The position numbers were made by a program, and so were the translations under genes. This document shows positions 62,376 to 64,000 of a stretch of DNA of 64,000 nt, piece after piece (the first letter of the stretch is position 1; every line of letters starts with the position of its first letter). The notes beneath the pieces were generated by a model, which worked only from the letters and a program-made list of their open reading frames with translations, searched no databases and was not told the origin of the DNA. Source of the DNA: Rhodophyticola sp. CCM32 (lineage in GTDB: Bacteria; Pseudomonadota; Alphaproteobacteria; Rhodobacterales; Rhodobacteraceae); the NCBI RefSeq assembly GCF_004751985.1, contig NZ_CP038492.1, positions 186,001 to 250,000 of the forward strand, written 5' to 3'.

Positions 62376-63569
62376 CTAGGTCGCCTCTATAGACCTGAAG
62401 TGGAAGCGAGGTTTGCGATGAAACGGCAAGCCCGTCGCAAAGCGCGTAACGGCAAACTGCGCCGCGCCCCACGCCAGCAGGATACTCAATATGGTTGTAA
62501 GGATTGCGATGGTCGTTGCCTTCAATAGCGTCATGCTGGCCCAATCCAGCCACAACCAGCCAAGAAGAACGATAATCGTCTGGTGGAAAAGGTAGAATGG
62601 CAGTGCAATCGGCACAAAGGCGCGCAACAGCGGAATGGGATGGCTGAACAAGGTCCGCCCGTATCCCAGCAGGGTCAACAGCAGGCACCATTCTGCAGCA
62701 AATCGGATCAGGTGGCGGATCGTGTGTGAGGTTTCGATTATACCAAAACCGCCCACGTCTATCGGCATTGTTGCGAACCAGATTGCAATCAGGCCCAGCG
62801 CGATGATCAACGCAATTTGCCGGATGGCGCCGATAGATGCCTCTACCTCGGGATTGCGTCCCAACCACCACCCAAAGAGCACCAGAAAGCCATAATGCGC
62901 ATGGTTCGCCCAGTCCCAGACAAGATTATGGGTGCTTGGGAAGGCCGGGCGCAGGGCGGCCTCGATACCGATCAGGATCAAGCCTGGCAGGAACAGCCGC
63001 CAGGGCGCTTCGATCATCGACTGGGCAGGTCGCCGTGCAACACCGGCATGGCTGAGAAAAGCGAGCGGCAGACAGTAGATAAAGAGATAGGGAAGGAACC
63101 ACAGGTGATGCCAGGAGAAATTGGCTTCGGGATAACAGCAGCGAAAGTAGGTGCCCATGAACAACCAAAGGCCGCCTTCGTGATCGTGCGGGCTCATCCG
63201 CAAAGGCACCTCGGGCGTGATCCGTTCCAACCAGACCTGCGGTGCAACCAGCACCACAGCGCCGATCAGCAGCGGTACGATAAGCCGGGCGGAACGCTCT
63301 TTCAAAAATGCCACTCCGCTGCGGTGTTCCAGGGCCCAGGCCGCGCTCATCCCTGCCAGCAGAAAGAGTAGCGACATCTGCGCGACATTAAGGAACCGGA
63401 TCAGAAAACCGGCAATCCAGAAAGGCGCCTCAAGATCCTTCATATGCCAGACCTCCGCATCAAAAAGCCGGGCGGTGTGAAATGGAACCAAAAGCAAGAC
63501 GACAACAGCGCGGAGTGTATCGACATCGTTTCGGCGCGGGGGCTGGACGTCACGATCACTTTCAGGCAC
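62376..63569 (-). CDS. Acyltransferase-3 family membrane protein, 397 aa
   Basis: About ten membrane helices. The N-terminal motif VDTLRAVVVLLLVPFHTARL with the conserved His, and VWLERITPEVP, are typical of acyltransferase-3 proteins that O-acylate sugars or polymers on the outer face of the membrane. The substrate is unknown. Divergent from the TetR gene whose operator-like site is within 10 bp of its promoter region. Confidence 0.85.
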   Translation of the reverse strand: MPESDRDVQPPRRNDVDTLRAVVVLLLVPFHTARLFDAEVWHMKDLEAPFWIAGFLIRFLNVAQMSLLFLLAGMSAAWALEHRSGVAFLKERSARLIVPLLIGAVVLVAPQVWLERITPEVPLRMSPHDHEGGLWLFMGTYFRCCYPEANFSWHHLWFLPYLFIYCLPLAFLSHAGVARRPAQSMIEAPWRLFLPGLILIGIEAALRPAFPSTHNLVWDWANHAHYGFLVLFGWWLGRNPEVEASIGAIRQIALIIALGLIAIWFATMPIDVGGFGIIETSHTIRHLIRFAAEWCLLLTLLGYGRTLFSHPIPLLRAFVPIALPFYLFHQTIIVLLGWLWLDWASMTLLKATTIAILTTILSILLAWGAAQFAVTRFATGLPFHRKPRFHFRSIEAT

Positions 63570-63578
63570 TCCTAAATA

Positions 63579-63599
63579 ATGAACGAATCACTCATTCAT
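63579..63599. promoter_or_regulatory. Candidate TetR operator overlapping the start codon
   Basis: ATGAACGA and TCATTCAT (63579-63586 and 63592-63599) are near-perfect inverted arms, with one mismatch and a 5-bp spacer. The site sits on the ATG, fitting autoregulation. Confidence 0.45.
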
Positions 63600-64000
63600 G
63601 ATAACCAGAAAAACGCTAAATCTTCAAGACGCAGGGGGCCGAAGCGAAGCCCAGCCAAGCTTGAAGCTATCGCCCGCGCCGCGCGCCATGTGCTGGCCAT
63701 GAACGGGCCGCGGCTGACCCAGATCGCCGATGTGGCGCAGGCCGCCGGCGTCGCGGCGGGAACAGTATATGTCTACATTTCTGAAAAGGAGGCATTGATT
63801 GAGCTCGCTATTCTTTACGCCGCCCGCTTCGATCTGCCAGACGCGGGCAAGCCCGTGAAGTTCAGTGCGGCGCGGTTGAAACAGGCTGCGTCCCGCGCCC
63901 TTGAGGAGCGGTTGGACTGGCCGGTGCTCAAGGAGGCCGCGCTGCGCGCACCGCCAAGTGCCGACGTGCTCGCGGCTGTCTTGTCCGAGACCTACGATAT
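63579..64000 (+). CDS. TetR-family regulator, cut by the window end
   Basis: From ATG 63579 about 140 codons are visible, still open at the window edge. The helix-turn-helix domain is RLTQIADVAQAAGVAAGTVY, VYISEKEALIELAI; the leader is basic (SSRRRGPKRSPAKLEAIARA). Probably controls the divergent acyltransferase and itself. The gene starts inside its own likely operator. Confidence 0.85.
   Translation, partial: MNESLIHDNQKNAKSSRRRGPKRSPAKLEAIARAARHVLAMNGPRLTQIADVAQAAGVAAGTVYVYISEKEALIELAILYAARFDLPDAGKPVKFSAARLKQAASRALEERLDWPVLKEAALRAPPSADVLAAVLSETYD

Overview
The window looks like chromosome of a marine alphaproteobacterium of the Rhodobacterales (Roseobacter-type). The evidence is high-GC core genes with wobble-position G/C bias, the gene order aspartate kinase - MFS - PtsP, a DUF2244 gene next to ctaD, a CioAB-type quinol oxidase followed by a DUF2474 peptide, and a leucine-degradation (liu) operon. 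This is inferred from gene content; no 16S rRNA is present.

Layout. Positions 1-3360 are an insertion-sequence graveyard: a truncated IS5/IS427-type transposase, a 48-codon relic of a CRISPR cas1 gene, pieces of IS30, IS3 and IS66 elements, and one IS630 element with perfect ends. The IS630 transposase gene is interrupted by a 100-bp MITE that recurs at 62.2 kb. A tRNA-Cys lies within this region. At 3528-3617 is tRNA-Ser(GCU), whose 3' end is the attachment site of an 11.2-kb genomic island (3603-14804, 16-bp direct repeats). The island carries a tyrosine integrase, an unknown protein, a metallophosphoesterase, a ParA-like ATPase coupled to a secreted protein, and a probable defence module. 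That module is an XRE regulator and a C5-cytosine methyltransferase with a long C-terminal extension, converging on a three-gene operon: ParB-like protein, SNF2-type helicase and NOV_C/DUF3883 nuclease. It is the most interesting system in the window. Right of the island are a degenerate tRNA-like sequence and an orphan gene with an acidic tail.

16.5-23.3 kb: a tripartite tricarboxylate transporter (tctCBA) in one operon with a GntR/FadR regulator and a sulfatase, divergent from a second sulfatase. The divergent promoter has two copies of a candidate GntR operator. This suggests import and desulfation of an organic sulfate ester. 23.4-25.9 kb: cyanide-insensitive-type bd oxidase with a 37-aa DUF2474 peptide. 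26.7-32.2 kb: oligopeptide ABC transporter oppABCDF. 32.2-48.1 kb: housekeeping genes, mostly on the minus strand: apt, mtnP, a flavin reductase, ptsP (frameshifted), an MFS exporter, lysC, a threonine dehydratase-like enzyme, glmS-glmU, gph and a DegT aminotransferase. 48.3-58.0 kb: a tightly coupled liu operon taking isovaleryl-CoA to acetoacetate plus acetyl-CoA, with unexpected passengers (a 45-aa ORF, an ASCH protein, a GST, a small membrane protein) and a candidate TetR-type operator in front. Then come an acyl-CoA ligase, DUF2244-ctaD, the second MITE copy, and an acyltransferase divergent from a TetR regulator cut by the window end.

Three lesions sit between 33.2 and 36.8 kb: a DUF2927 gene and ptsP are each broken at a short homopolymer, and a DUF418-like gene is truncated. 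The first two could be genuine decay or sequencing errors.
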